A DNA stretch of 64,000 bases from Omphiscola glabra. Lineage: Eukaryota > Mollusca > Gastropoda > Lymnaeidae. Position numbers and translations under genes: made by a program. The notes under the pieces were generated by a model. The model worked only from the letters and a program-made list of their open reading frames with translations. It was not told the origin of the DNA and searched no databases. Below are positions 21,261 through 34,476 of this stretch, piece by piece (the stretch's first letter is position 1; the number at the start of each line of letters is the position of its first letter). The stretch is taken from positions 7,894,488-7,958,487 of the forward strand of contig OZ024806.1 in the NCBI GenBank assembly GCA_964017045.1, read 5' to 3'.

Positions 21261-23785
21261 TTTGTTTAACTATAAGTAATCGAAAAACGAAGTATACGAT
21301 TTAATGATAGGAAGATAACGTAGATATAATTTAATAGGAGAAGATGTAATTAATTTCTATTCACTACATTTTCATTTAACACAACTTATTAGTACGATTC
21401 TAACCATTAATTTTATCCATACAGTGTGTATTTTCTATTTGTTTTTTTGCGACAAAAATGTGTGTTTGTTTTGTCTAGACTCTCTAATGAGCTAGCTTTT
21501 TAAAACAAATATTTTTTAAAGTTAGCAACTCCGTAAAGAAATACAATTTGTCAAACGCTTAAATTCCGTAGACGTTTTTTTATAAAAAAAAATATTAACT
21601 ATCATTTTATGTAACTAATCTTGCTTGTTTAATACTTTGAGGGAATTGCTTTGAATAATTTTAACAGTCAACTTTAAACTTCACGGGGGGGGGGGGGGCG
21701 GCTTAAATTAGCTCTTTAAAGACTTTCCACTAACACAAAGGGAAAATTTTAACTACCAGCACTTTAATTGTGATGGCCGTAGGATGAACTAGGCTTAGTT
21801 TATGTTTAAAATGTTAATCTTTTTTCAATATTTTTTCATTAACCTATTTATAGAAACACAATTAGTTATAAAATTTCAGGATATTTCCCTACATAAATTA
21901 TATGTCATGTAGCGTTTCTTATTAGAATAAAAACAAGAAACAAACCTTTCCTGACATTTTTTCAACATGATTGAATCTTGAAGAGGTCGAAGATAATTGC
22001 TCATATTTGCCTACATCAGCGGATCAGCTGAGATATTAACAGCTCATTATTCTACTATTCCCGCACTCCCTGAAGTGTCTAGAGTATTTTATTACCCCCC
22101 ACCCCACCAAATCAGGATTGGATAGCTTAGTAATTCAGCGCAGTCAACTATATTTTATAGGTCCTGGCTTATATTTATAGTAACACTCTGTGACTTACTT
22201 AAATTGAAAATTACAAGAAAATTTTATTTAAAAGTGTGGACCTGGGATTTTCCAGGCTGGAAAATTTTCCCGGGGAGTCTTTTGTTTACTGAAAATGTTG
22301 CGGTATCCCGGGATCCTAAAAGACAGCAGCCAAGATCCCAGGTAGACATGGTCACAAAAAATCACTGTTTCCAACGAATAGACAAGCTCCAACAAACACC
22401 AAGGAGCAAAAGTTTAGAAATGGCGACCCAATTTTTAAAAAATAAATATTCTCCGTTCAGCGAAATTCTCAGCGGCTCATTTAGAATACATACTTGAACT
22501 TGCTATTGCTAGTGTTGTCTGTTGTCGTCGATTATATAGTTACCTTTAAGTTAAAGACTGTGTACTGCTTGTGTTATCAAGCATTCAGTGCATTCAGTAA
22601 CATTAATTACCTTTAAATTTAATAACGCCACAACATAACGCACAAGCCGGTGAAATACCCCGCCCAAAGTCCTAATCCCGAAAGCCCCGAATGCATTTAC
22701 ATTTTTAATTTAGCCATAGCAAAGTACCGTACGCCAGAACCAAGACAAAGGTGACCTAGGCGGCAACAATAAATAAGTATTAATTCAAAGTCATTGTCAT
22801 GCATCTAGAATTCTAGTAGGGGTGTGAGTGGGCATGGGGTAGGGGTGGTTTTGTCACTTTATAAAAAAAGTGGGGGTTAAATGTAAAAGCAATATCATCA
22901 TCAATATGCCATCTAATAAGAAGTACAACTTTGAATTTAATTTTTAAAAAATATCACAGAATTAATTAAAGTAAAAGTAACTTTTCCCATAATTTATTGA
23001 TACTTTTACTTGCTAAACCAATTTTAATTTTTAAAACACAAATGATTTATGGTTATGTATCTTTGTAAATATTTTATTGATTGTATTTAGTATTTGATTT
23101 CGTGCTCAAATTTTATATTGACGATCACATAATTTATAATTAAGACCAAGCAAATAATTAGTACTGCGGAGAACTAGTCTCATACCTGTGAACTAATTCT
23201 CCATAACCTATGCTTCTTTATGTCCAAAAGGGGCTCTGACATCTGTCACTATGGTACATGACTTTGACTATTGTTTCAGGGCAGCATGGAGGACAAGAGT
23301 TGAAGGTGCAGTTATATATTCAAGATAAATCATGTAAAAAAATAGTAGAAGAGAGCTTTAGAGAGAAGTGTGGGAGTTAGGGTATGTGAATGAACGAAAA
23401 ATAGTTAACAGGAGAAAATAATTTTTAGTAAATAATCAAGGGAAATTTTTCTGAGTCACACATATCACAAGGGCAGTGATTCTATATCCGTGGGGTAGGA
23501 TAGTAGGAATGTGTTTGAGTTTTTAAATGGGAAGGTTACTAACAAGACAGCGTGAACTGAGTGAATTTCTCCAAAGAACTACACAGACCTCATGTTTTTT
23601 TGTAGGAAACAGAAGCACAACTATATTTAATTTTTTTTAAATGTAGTTTTAGATTATTGAATTTATTGTTCTCAAAATTTGCGAATAGTTTTTTTTTGTG
23701 TGGATTAGATGACAATTAAAATAGCAGATTGACACCGGACAAGATAATGAGATTAAACAATATATAGATTTTAAGACATCAGATC

Positions 23786-23850
23786 TCTGTGATCATGCTA
23801 AAATAGCAGGGACACAAGTGCTATAAAAGTACTTAATCATCATCATCAGT
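23786..23850 (+). mobile_element. Retroposon 3' tail, second copy
   Basis: GTGATCATGCTAAAATAGCA, then a GTGCTATAAAAGTACTTAAT-like tail and (CAT)n. It is related to 2486-2548. Confidence 0.5.
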
Positions 23851-24124
23851 TACAATGAAATTGAACAATTTCAAGAATGAAAATTTTGAAATTATTTTTT
23901 TTGGAACAGATTTGTGATGTTATATTTGTTTAAAGGGTGTGGGTAATTTGTGATTATTGGGAAGGGGGTTGAAACAGCTTAGGGCCTATAAGGAAAGGGG
24001 TTGTAACAGCTTAGGGCCTACTATAAAATGTAATTTATTTTATTAATAAATATAAAGTAGGTGGGCATAAGACTAAAGAAATCCATTAAACATTAGGTCC
24101 TAGTTATTTTTGTGCTTATTAATA

Positions 24125-24545
24125 ATTTCCTGGATGGCAGTCTGAGGTCTAAATTGCATTATTTCCTTTCTTTGTGGTCTGAAGTTCAATCCCCAGAAAA
24201 AGCCTAGAAAAGCAATGATATCAGCAGCCCCCTGGGTGGATGGGACTCCTTAGCCTTGGAGGGCAACTCATCTAAGGGGAGAACTCTGAATTCAAACTTG
24301 GAGATGGAGTATCATAGGCTGTGTGACATTAACATAAGGAAAATTATGGCAACTCCTGAGATGCTACAGATACTAATCTGTATCTCCCAGATGCATGGAG
24401 AGAGGTGATTTGCTGTCTAGGGAACCAAGTTATCCTCCTCAATAAAATCCCAGGCCTTGTGATTTTGTCCTGCAAAGTATACGCCATCGTCACACTGTGA
24501 CGGACTAAACGTGCCTTGCCTTAGTCATCCCTGGCCCTGGCGTAA
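24125..24545 (+). mobile_element. Probable SINE or composite retroposon
   Basis: A GC-richer island in AT-rich DNA. AGTTCAATCCC at 24183-24193 resembles a tRNA-type B box. Downstream runs a long body (GATGGAGTATCATAGGCTGT ... CTGCAAAGTATACGCCATCG) with no open frame. An old tRNA-derived SINE fits, but copy number cannot be checked here. Confidence 0.35.
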
Positions 24546-24995
24546 GCCTGATCAGCCCAATTTAAAAAATGTTTAATTTTTGCCTTACTAAGCATATTAG
24601 TAGTGGTCATTTGCTCATTATTTAATACTGTATGGCATGTGTAATATGTTAATTATTTCATATCATCCCTGTAACATTCTAAACATTCAAGTCAGGTTTT
24701 CCAAATTTTACAGAAGACACTTAAAACCAAATAACTTTTGAACTTTTAAAACATTTGGTTAGATCTTGTGACATAAAAATCTACTTTCCACTATTGCAGT
24801 TTAAACATTTTTTTTTACACCTAGATTAGAATGAATTTGAAAAAGTCGCGACTAAATGTTTAGAGAGTTACAGGGTTGATAGGTGATCCATACATATTAA
24901 CATCTGTAAAGTGAAAACTGATAACTCCTTACATTTTCTCCCCAGTCTTAAATCACAATATTTCCTAAACAGTAGCTGAATTGGAATTTGAAGAA

Positions 24996-25306
24996 ATGCT
25001 ATTAAGGAAAATAGCCAATCACAAACTCCTGATTCACTGCAAAAAATGCAACTGGTATTCTCAGTTTTCACATTCAGCTTGCGAAGAAAATAGACCGAAA
25101 CGCGCAGTCTTTGTCTCAACGTCTGACAGTATATTTGAAAACTTGGCTCTAGAGGAATGGCTTTATGAGCGAACAGACTTCTCAAAAGCAGAAATTCTAC
25201 TTATGTGGCGGAACCGTCCTGCTCTTGTATTCGGAAGGCACCAGAACCCATGGCTGGAAGCTAATATACCATTTGCTGCAAGCAAGGGAGTTTGTATTTC
25301 TAGAAG
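24996..25306 (+). CDS. LIPT1: LIPT1 exon 1
   Basis: ATG at 24996; donor AG|GTTTCC after 25306. It contains the presequence, the FENLALEEWL block and GRHQNPW. Confidence 0.9.
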
Positions 25307-28300
25307 GTTTCCAATTCTTTTTGAAACAACTTGTATTATAGGTATAATAAATCCTTATTAAATATATTTTGAAACAAACTAAATGTCTGCTGCTTTTTGT
25401 AAAGAAATTACTAGAATGACTAGATAAGTGGGAATCACATGGAATCTCTTTCTAATCTACTTCCAATCACTTAAGTAGCAAATAACATTGCTATATGAAA
25501 TTGAGATTTGTAAGTAAAATTTGTAAAAAAAAAAAACTGTTGATAATTTTGCAGACCGAATCTTTTGATGTATATAAAAAAAATGTCATTAAAGTTACAG
25601 AGTTTAGCTCTAGCAGTTTGAGTTTTAAAGAAATGTGATTTACTGAACTGCATTGGTTTTGCTAATGAAAGCAGAAATTGAAATACCCTATTAAGTGTGA
25701 TTGAAACTCTTGTTGAAAGTAGTCTTATCTAACAATAGATCAAGTGGAGGTGGCACTGTGTATCACGACGAGGCCAATCTCAACTTGTCCTTCTTGACCA
25801 CTCGCAAGCGATACAACAGAAGGGTCAACCTGGACCTCATTGTTGATGCCCTGAGAAAGAAATGGGACATAGAACTTAGCGTGAACCAGCGGGATGACAT
25901 TATGCTTGACAGATTTTATAAGGTCATAAGAGTTCTTGCATGCAAGTACTACCTACTGAACCAATAAGTCTGTTAAATAAATATTTTATAATACAAATAT
26001 GCCTTTAAGAAATTATACAGGATTGTTTCACTTAATAATGTTTAAGATTTTGTCAAAGCGATTAAATAAGATTCTACTAAGTATTTATTTTTAATTTTTT
26101 TTAATACAGAAAAACAAATAATTAAAAATAATATTCCTTTATTCTCCCAACACTGTGATTGTCAAGTTCTTAGTCAATAGGGGTATGTCCATAAAGTATG
26201 TCATGCTCAAGAGGGGGGGTCTAAGAAAGTGTGACAGTTTGTGACACAAGGGAGTGGGGGGATAGATCATATGTGATGTCACACATTTATACTCTTTGTA
26301 TCTGGGCGATGCTATGCGTAGGGCAGAAGACCGAGAGGAATGGAGAAGAATAGTGTACATGTCATCTGTGGCGCCCCAACGGTCGAAGGACTATGGGACC
26401 TGATGATGATGATGATGTATCATACATATAAATATAAAAGCTGAATTGACAATCATTGACATTGATGCTTAACTTTCTGTTGTGCCGGATGCATTCTAAA
26501 AGATTTTATTTAGAACTTACTAGTGTCTCATTTTAATAGTGAAGTGTGTTTAAGATTGAATTTTAATTAGCTGGTAACTTTTAAAACAAATTTTTTTTTT
26601 ATTTTGGGGAGGGTGGGGTAAAAATTGTGGAGGGCCCCTAAGACTTCTTTTAAATAACATTTTCTTTCCAGACAATATTTCCTGTATCAATCTTGATGTT
26701 TGAAGTTTTAACCAAAATCTTTGGTGTTGGTGTCTTTGAGTCTTGAGATACCCAACCTGTCACCAAACCTATCTCATTTAAATATCTTCAGGTGTCGGGG
26801 ACTGCGGCGAAACTTGGCCGACTGCAAAGCTACCATCACTGTACCCTGTTGATTAATGTTGACCAGTGTATGCTGAGACATTGCTTAGACTCCCCAATGG
26901 TGAGATCTTCTCTTTTAAAAAAAAAACATCAAGAAATGTATTGCACATTTTCATTATTCATTACATTAACTTCTGTATAGGAAATCATTCCTCTAATAAA
27001 CTTGACTAACGGTAGGAAAAAATATCTATGAAACCAAAAACAGTACTTAGGAAATGTTTAAAAAATAGACCTGTTTACTCTTATGATTTTGGAGTACAAT
27101 GTACGATTTTGAGGTGTGTACATTATATATACGGTATGTTTATTTTTTACTATTAAGATAATGTATTGAAGGATTTTGTGATGGTATTGTACGATTTTAA
27201 GAGTTTGAGGGTAAACAGGTCTCAGTGGGTCAGGCAATCTTCCAGCTTTTGTTTTGTTCTATCAATGTTTTTTATAGTATAGCCTGTGTTTTTTGTCTAC
27301 ATCTGCATCCTTTTCCCCAGAATTTTTTAATTTGTAAAGGGTTATTTTTCATTACTTAATGGTGTATCTTTTTTTTTAACTTGCCACTTAGATTTTTGCA
27401 AAGTACTGTTTCCGCAAAGTGTTCTGGTCTCCATGCTTCCATGGTGTTCCTTTGAATTTTATTTCAAAAGCTGCCGAGTGAGCACTATACGAATCTATAT
27501 TTCATATAATCTAATGAAATAGTGCACGCTTCTTTTTTTTTGTTTAATCCTTTGGCAGATAGGTGCTGATAGCAAAGCTACTAAGAGCACTCCAGCATCT
27601 GTGATGAATTTGAAGGACAAAGTACCAGATATGGACTTTGAACTCCTGGTGAATGTCATTGGAGAATATTTTCTTAAGATGGGTGATTGCGAGGTATGCA
27701 TATGAATATTATTATTATACAATAAAGCAGCCATTTTTGCTATCCCTTTTTCTAATGAAATTAATTGAAAAAAAAAAAAAATCATGGTTATGGTTAGCAG
27801 ATCTTCTTATGAGCTTGAGAACAACTTCCATAATTAAAGTCATTATAAGATGTCATATGACAGTTTAAACACAGCGCATACAATTTCATTTCAGAAGAAC
27901 CTGCAGAGCTTTCAGTACATCAACCCTAATAACGAGTCCAATTTTCCAGGAATTTCCGGAATTCTACAAAGACTTCAATCCTGGGAGTGGGTCTATGGGA
28001 AAACCCCTAATTTTTCTATTAATAGAACTTTTGTAGGGTCTGTATGTTCAATGGAAAAATTATCTTTAAAAGTTTCAATTAACGTTGAGAAAGGGGCAAT
28101 TAGTTTATCAACACTTGAGCTTGAAAATGCTGATAGTAAAGACAGACATTTATCAGATTTCATACAAACTTTGCATATGTTTTACTCTGAAAATGCCAGA
28201 GACTTAAAATTATCCCATCATAATTTATTAGAGCTCCATAATAAATGCACTGAATATTTATTGTCGATCGTTGGAGATGAGCCTAAAAATGTTCAGTTGG

Positions 28301-28347
28301 GTCAATGGATTTTAGACTCTGTGATGACATGCTTTAAATTTGTGTAA
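24996..28347 (+). CDS. LIPT1: Lipoyltransferase 1, mitochondrial (complete, five exons)
   Basis: Exons 24996-25306, 25739-25922, 26792-26899, 27559-27693 and 27895-28347 join to 396 residues (human LIPT1: 373). The enzyme moves lipoyl groups from the glycine-cleavage H protein to E2 subunits of 2-oxoacid dehydrogenases in mitochondria. The N-terminus (MLLRKIANHKLL...) is basic and lacks acids, as in a matrix targeting peptide. Family motifs present are SIFENLALEEWL, GRHQNPWLE, the RRSSGGGTVYHDEANLNLSF lipoyl-adenylate loop across the exon 1-2 junction, SGTAAKLGR with its lysine, SYHHCTLL, and INPNNESNFPGIS plus WEWVYGKTPNFSIN in the C-terminal part. The start is the first in-frame ATG giving a presequence; upstream TTG at 24981 is not used. 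Confidence 0.96.
25739..25922 (+). CDS. LIPT1: LIPT1 exon 2
   Basis: Acceptor AACAATAG, donor AAG|GTCATA. It carries the SSGGGTVYHDEANLN loop and NLDLIVDALRKKWDI. Confidence 0.92.
25923..26791. other. LIPT1 intron 2
   Basis: AT-rich. It contains a fragment at 26178-26285 resembling a widespread short repeat (CATAAAGTATGTCATGCT, GTCTAAGAAAGTGTGACAG) and the LINE tail listed next. Nothing else was recognised. LIPT1 introns 1, 3 and 4 are short and hold only the MITE at 27067. Confidence 0.5.
26300..26412 (+). mobile_element. LINE 3' end: last codons of reverse transcriptase plus (TGA)n tail
   Basis: One frame reads GDAMRRAEDREEWRRIVYMS then SVAPQRSKDYGT and a stop, followed at once by repeated GATGAT. 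The A-x-D-R-x-x-W-R pattern near the terminus is common in RTE- and related non-LTR elements. Only this tail is present, in LIPT1 intron 2, sense orientation. Confidence 0.75.
26792..26899 (+). CDS. LIPT1: LIPT1 exon 3
   Basis: Acceptor TATCTTCAG, donor ATG|GTGAGA, 36 codons: VSGTAAKLGR with the presumed catalytic lysine, then YHHCTLLINVD. Confidence 0.94.
27067..27223. mobile_element. MITE with GACCTGTTTAC ends, copy 2
   Basis: It starts GACCTGTTTACTCTTATGAT and ends GAGGGTAAACAGGTC. The first 11 bases pair with the last 11 except at one or two sites. Same family as 19127-19296. It lies in LIPT1 intron 3. Confidence 0.82.
27559..27693 (+). CDS. LIPT1: LIPT1 exon 4
   Basis: Acceptor CTTTGGCAG, donor GAG|GTATGC, 45 codons including STPASVMNL, equivalent to human SIPSLVKNL. 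Confidence 0.92.
27895..28347 (+). CDS. LIPT1: LIPT1 exon 5
   Basis: Acceptor TTTCATTTCAG. 150 residues and TAA, including YINPNNESNFPGI and WEWVYGKTPNFSIN. A candidate poly(A) signal AATAAA is at 28760-28765. Confidence 0.94.
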   Translation, partial: KNLQSFQYINPNNESNFPGISGILQRLQSWEWVYGKTPNFSINRTFVGSVCSMEKLSLKVSINVEKGAISLSTLELENADSKDRHLSDFIQTLHMFYSENARDLKLSHHNLLELHNKCTEYLLSIVGDEPKNVQLGQWILDSVMTCFKFV

Positions 28348-28423
28348 GTAATTGTAATTACCATGATGGATTTGTTAGTGTAATTTGGTTTGGACTAATA
28401 TTGCCATGTATAGCTAATTACAA

Positions 28424-28689
28424 GTAAATTTGGAGAGATCGTGTCTCGTATTTTACTATGGCTGCCATCTTGGTTGCCGGGACCCGTAAAATTAAGAATA
28501 AAACGTTAAATAATAATGAAAAAATTTCCTAAATGTATCCCTAAACCTAACCTGAACCCTAAATCAATATTTAACGAAACATTCCATCGGCGTATGAATA
28601 CTAATACATAAATTCTCAAAATAAACAAAAGGGAAGTGACTCCCAATAAACACACAAATGAATTCAAGACATGATCTCTCCAAATTAGC
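28424..28689. mobile_element. MITE with 10-bp target duplication
   Basis: The terminal repeats are AATTTGGAGAGATCGTGTCT (left) and the reverse complement of AGACATGATCTCTCCAAATT (right), one mismatch in the core. CTAATTACAA flanks both sides (28414-28423 and 28690-28699). It is non-coding and includes CCCTAAACCTAACCTGAACC. Confidence 0.78.
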
Positions 28690-30906
28690 CTAATTACAAA
28701 TTTAATTGATATAACCAGATTATATTTGTAAACTATGAACTCTAAATATTTACACTTACAATAAAATTTTGAAGGCTATCTCTGAGAGATGTTTGTTTTT
28801 AATCATAAGTGCAGAGGCTGGCTGCAAGTTTAAAAGAATTCCTGATGACCTTGATGAGAAAATATTGCTCTATCTATGAAGGCTTTTATTTTCAGCAATT
28901 CAAGCGCATTCAAATTCAATTTAAAAAAAGAAAACAAAATCACTTTTGATGAATTAAAATTTTTAATTGGATATTTTGTGTAACTTTCATCACCAACCAA
29001 AATTTTAAATATTGGTACCTGGAGTCTGGTAACTAGAGTCACTGATGTTTGTAGCAATGTAGATATCACATGCCAAAGTCAAATAAAACTGCAAACAACA
29101 AATCTTTAGTATATTTTTTTTATTTCATAATTTTCAAGTTTTTAAAAAAGAATTCCATATTGCCATCTTCAAACAAAAATCTAGAGCAAATGATTTTTTT
29201 GGATATAGGCAATTTTATTTAGTTTCAGAAGGTGGGATGTCTAATAATCTCAAAACCAAAGTTGAAAGGATGTCTACACATAGCAGTCATTAAACAAAAT
29301 ATATATTACTAGGAATTCCCCCCACCCCCCCATTGAGTGTTCATTTATCGGACTTTCATCACCCATCCAAGAATTATGATTGTAGTATTTAAAGCCCCCA
29401 TAACGCAGTTGCACTTAAGGAATGTGTCATGTATGAAACAAAAAGTCATTTGAGCTTTGACAGTTCTCTTATTAAGACTAAAAATTCATTTAACAGTCTT
29501 TTTATTAGACAAAGCTTGCTCTCACATTAACTTGCTAATGCACCTTTTATCTGTGTAATTTCATTTCTATCCCTAACTTTATCTTTGCATTAATTTACAG
29601 CATGCGAAAAAATATCCTTAAAGAAATGAATAAGAAAACTACTGATATAATAATTTTAAAAACTGAATTGAACAATAATACAATGTTAATTATTACTGAT
29701 TATCAAATGTAATATCCGTTAATGACTATATGTAAGGGAGACAATTTGTGATGAACAATGAAATTATCAACTTTCTAAATACAGACGGGAAACGATAATT
29801 TTTTTTTATGTACAGAAATGGTGTTCTGTTTGTAGCACGTTGGATAAAGGCAACTGATTTCCTCACATTTTTTTGGTGCTGGTGAACAATAGGGATAACA
29901 ATTGTCCAACTGTAAATGGCAGCCATTGTCAAACAAGGATTGGAAAGGAGGTGGGGGAGTACAGAATGTTATTTAATAACAGAATGGGCAAATGTAGTGT
30001 TTAATTAAGTGAAACTTGCGGTAACATCCTACAAAGTGATGTTTTGAGAACCATGCTGCACTGATTGTATCCAAGAATTTTATTGACAACAGGAGGTTTT
30101 AAAAACTAAAGTCCAGATCTGACTGACCAACATAATCTACCGGTTCACAGTGCCATCAATAAATTCAAATTCAGTAGGTGAATTAAAAATATTTCCAACC
30201 CATTTCCTGAAAAAACAAGCTAATATTCAGATATAATGTAGTCGTGTGCCAATTTAAGGGTCTTAGAAATCATCCTCACCACCTCCTGCTCAACAGCTGT
30301 CTCATAATAATATTATAGTATAGTGTTTATTAAAAATATGACATATGGTGAAAAGAAAAATGAAAATCATTCCTTGACGCACACACACAAAAAAAAAAAA
30401 AGAACAATTCTTCCTTACTTCATTAGACGATACACATGTTTTTAAGGTGAGAATGCACATAATTTATACCATAACATGAAAGTTATATACACTAACAAAC
30501 ATACTGTACAAGTGCAAACCATTGAAATGTTCAGATCTTCAGGCAAAAAAAAAGAAAGAAAGACAAGGTTTGTATTTTTGTTTGTGGGAAAAAAATAGGT
30601 TCACTATTATTTTGAAGCATTCCTGAAAATAAATTTGTTTAAAAGTTTAATGAAAATTTTATGAACATAAACATTTGTCTTGCAAGGCTTTTTTAGAATA
30701 GAATTTTCATGATTTGATTTCTCTCTATCACCACTGGTGTTGAAAGTTGTTTTTAAAATAATTTCATGGTTCTTTTTAAATTAAAGAAAGTTAGAGTTTT
30801 TCAAAAATTAAAATTATCAACAAAAAATAAATAAATCAAAATTGTAAATCAAAATACTAACAGATAGTGATTTTTGAATGCCTCAGTAAGGTAATACAAG
30901 TGATAA

Positions 30907-31005
30907 GATCATCACAACTAATTTTTCAATAGAGCTAGAAGTTAATAAAGTCTAAAGATCATCACAACTAATTTTTCAATAGAGCTGGAAGTTAATAAAG
31001 TCTAG
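30907..31005. repeat. Direct duplication of about 50 bp
   Basis: Two adjacent copies containing GATCATCACAACTAATTTTT followed by CAATAGAGCTRGAAGTTAAT differ by one base, indicating a recent event. Confidence 0.85.
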
Positions 31006-34000
31006 TGTTTATATTATCCACAAGTAAATCAGATAGGAAATATTATCATCTCATAGAATAAAACAAAATGGGCGATTTCTAATATCTTTTAAATTATAAC
31101 TTATGATTTTCTTTACGTAGGAGGCTAAACCTAAACATACAAATCATTATTGGTGGTTTATTCTCAATTGACACATATACCTGGTCAATAAGAAGTTGAA
31201 ATTAAACACAGTTAATTAGCCCTGATTTCACTGTAAAATGGCAGCTGCCTTATGTGTCTGGAGCAGAATTACAAACATTCACTGGGTTTATCTGTTGGAG
31301 GGGGGCTGAACCTCTCCATATCAACCGGTTTCATGTTGATTTTTTTTTTGTTGCATTGTTAAGGCATTATCAAATGTACAATATATTTACAAAAAACTTA
31401 TTAGTTAAACTCATTTTTCTCCTTGCCCCACCTTCCCCCAACCAAAGTTATAAAGAATAAGCAATTTTATTTAGAGCTTTTTCAAATTATAACTAAATAC
31501 TGACGTATTCTCTTCTTGATATTCAACAATATGTATTAAATATATTTTTGAATTTAGTTTCCACAGATGTTTGATGAGCTTTTCCTCTTAATACACACTG
31601 AGACAGGATATTTCCATTTTTGTGTTATACATTGTGCCCATATGATCATTGTATCTGATCATGTGACTGATTATTCATGTGACTGATTATGACATAAAAG
31701 ATGTCTTAAGTCACTTAAATTTGCTAATTTTTCTACTTCTATAATAAGTATGTACAAGCATGAAGCACATAATAAAAATACATATTTTCACAAATAAAAT
31801 ACACAATCCAAACTTTGTATAGTGATACTGACCAGTCAATCCTTTCTATTTGCCATTGAGAGCAAAAGTCAAATGCCAAATCTGTTATCAAATAAAATCA
31901 TGATTTTTCAATATACAATTAAAGTAGGCCCAATGATACTAAGATGAATCTTACAACATATTGTAATAGTCACTGTTAAAATGGAAATAAAAACGATTGC
32001 TTTCAAATTGATTAGTCATCTATCAATTTTTGGACAATAAAGGGATAATATATTTTTTTTAAATTATTGAATGATGATCTTATTAGATCTGACTTATTGA
32101 GTTGATAATAATTTTTTTGTCCAAACTGGCATCAGTGTGGACATGTCGTCTTTGCAGGAAATGTTAAAGGTATCTGTACCTGTATTATGTCTAATAAATT
32201 CTAAAGTTTAAGGTGAGTAGCCTCCACCTAGTGCCTTGTCTATAAATGCCATTGCTCAACTGTGGCTCACTTCAAGATGACTAAGCAGAGTTTACGTCAC
32301 AAAAACAAAATAAAGTGAGTTGAACAAAAAAAAAGAATGATCCTATTTTGTGAATTTATCACATCGTTAATTAATATTATATATACCATGGAAACTATGA
32401 TGTGCTGTGTAAATGGTTTATCTCAATATTTAATGAGGAATTAGCAGATAATCTGTTAAACATCTGGAAGAATCATATGCATCAAATATTTAATTTATGC
32501 AAAACAGCTATACATCATGGTACACAGATTGTACATCCTTTATGAACATCAGTAATAGATTTGCGAGCCTATGTGCTGCAGGAGAATTTATTTTATCATG
32601 GGACATAACATGATATCAATTAAAAGCAGGAGGCATCCTTCAGGCATTGTTTAATATTTTATCATAATCACTGTTAAAAAAATGTTCATTCATGTGTACT
32701 GTCTTTTCTTAACCTAACATAATATGAGATTTTTAAAAATGTAATTTTTGGAGATCGTCCAAAATGAATTTCAAGTAGATGATCAGTGGATTAATTAAAT
32801 TTTTCAATAATTACTTTCATTCAAGGAAAACATTACTGGAGAAGATTTAAACATGTTTTTAATTTAAATTAGATTTAAGTTAAAAATGTGAAAGAATCTT
32901 GACTTGTGCTTTGATTATACTTGTCATGTAAAAGTAGTAAATTGCATACAGTTACAGTTACCGTAAAAACAATGCTTTTAAGAAAAAGTCATCTATTGCT
33001 TGAATATCATTAGCAGTCAATAACAGTGATTGTTCCTTAAAATGGAGCTGCAGTATTAGCAGTAAAACCTGGACATGACCTCTTTGCTTATTCTAATCAT
33101 ATTATGTCTTGAAGTTTTTTTTAAAAAAATGAAATTAGTGTGCATGTAATTGAGAGCAAGATGAGAACAATGAAGAGATATTAGATAAGCATACAAATGA
33201 AAAAAAAATTCCTTATTGCATGCATATACGTTTCAAAAGTCATTAAAGAAGATGATTAATCCCCCATCAAGTTAAATTGATTTCAACTGCCAGAATTTTT
33301 CTAATACAAATATTTTCAATGTTTTAAAAAAAAAATTTATTTCATAATATTTAAAACATTATAATATCACAAAAAAGAAAAATACTTGTATGAACAGATT
33401 CACAATGGTACATAAAAGTGATATCAAATAATGTATAGTTTACAGTTTGAAGATTTATTATGTTACAATATATCTGCTGCTAATCAACCTCTTACCATTT
33501 CAATTATTCACATAGCCTCTGTACATCAAAGAACACAACATTGACCAGTGGAGATATTCTGCACCCTTTGTGTTAGACTGGACAACCAAGATATAACTCT
33601 CACTCTCAAAATAATTTCTGTAAGGACCAACAACATTCATAGGTGATGTGTTGAATACTTTTAAACCACCACGTATTTAGGTTAGTATCGGCCTAATATC
33701 AGTGAAAAACCAGCATTGAGTCCCTTGAATTATTAGTGTAATTCACTATGTCATTTTTTTCCTTCTAAACTCCGAATTCTGTTCAACATACGGCTGTAAA
33801 ATATTTTACGTTGCAAATAAAATTTTCTTTACAAATAAAATGTCCTGGCTTTACCAGTTACATCACAGCCATTTTTTTAAAATTATAAATCTTTAATTCG
33901 TAATTAGACATAAATATCAATATCATCACAGAAAAATCAGGCCCCCATATATAATACAAGTTTATCCCCCCCCCCCCCCCAACCACCACTAAGCCCTGCC

Positions 34001-34476
34001 ACTGAAAGAAAGCTTCATGAGCTTATAATAGAGGCACCCGCCTCTTTTTCAATTTTATGGAAAGACATAGGCTGTATTGCTAGTTAAAATTGAATTTTAA
34101 AAAAATGCAAACTCACTTTTCAATAGTTCACTCTCTGTTTAATAAAGAGAGTCACTCTATTTTTTTAAGGGGAACAAATACTTTACATTTTAAACCGCAT
34201 TAGAGCTGCCAGACAGCCAATGTTTATTATACCATAAGGAAAAACTGATCATCAAATTAGATCCTCTCATGCACTATAGATTTTGAGACTCTTTGCTCAT
34301 TGGCAGAAGCCCTTCTTAGAAAAAAAAATGTTTTCAAGATATTTATTTAATCCCACTTCTCCATTTTCCATACTACGCCACACAGGTACAAGTGCTATAT
34401 TTTGAGAACCCCCTGATCTTTCTGTAATCTAGTCATAAAAAACAGATTATAATAAAGACAAAGGATGAAATGAAAT

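Larger units (their letters stand above)
21261..24995. other. Intergenic spacer between the CCDC43 and LIPT1 starts
   Basis: The two genes are divergent with 3.7 kb between start codons, so both promoters should lie here, but no TATA box or initiator can be assigned with confidence. It holds a G-run (21686-21698), a 97-codon open frame at 22204-22497 without recognisable motifs, retroposon pieces, and a short direct duplication near 23965-24020. Confidence 0.5.
28348..34476. other. Intergenic spacer between convergent LIPT1 and ZNF395-like genes
   Basis: Six kilobases of AT-rich DNA (3' UTRs of both genes at the ends). It contains the 28424 MITE, a tandem duplication of about 50 bp at 30907-31005 (CATCACAACTAATTTTTCAA), C-runs at 29320 and 33966-33980, and no recognisable coding sequence. 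Confidence 0.6.

Noticed and set aside
22204..22497. 97-codon open frame upstream of LIPT1
   Set aside because: No motif recognised and no plausible exon signals.
25923..25967. Continuation of the LIPT1 exon 2 frame past 25922
   Set aside because: Intron read-through; the GTCATA donor joins correctly to VSGTAAKLGR at 26792.
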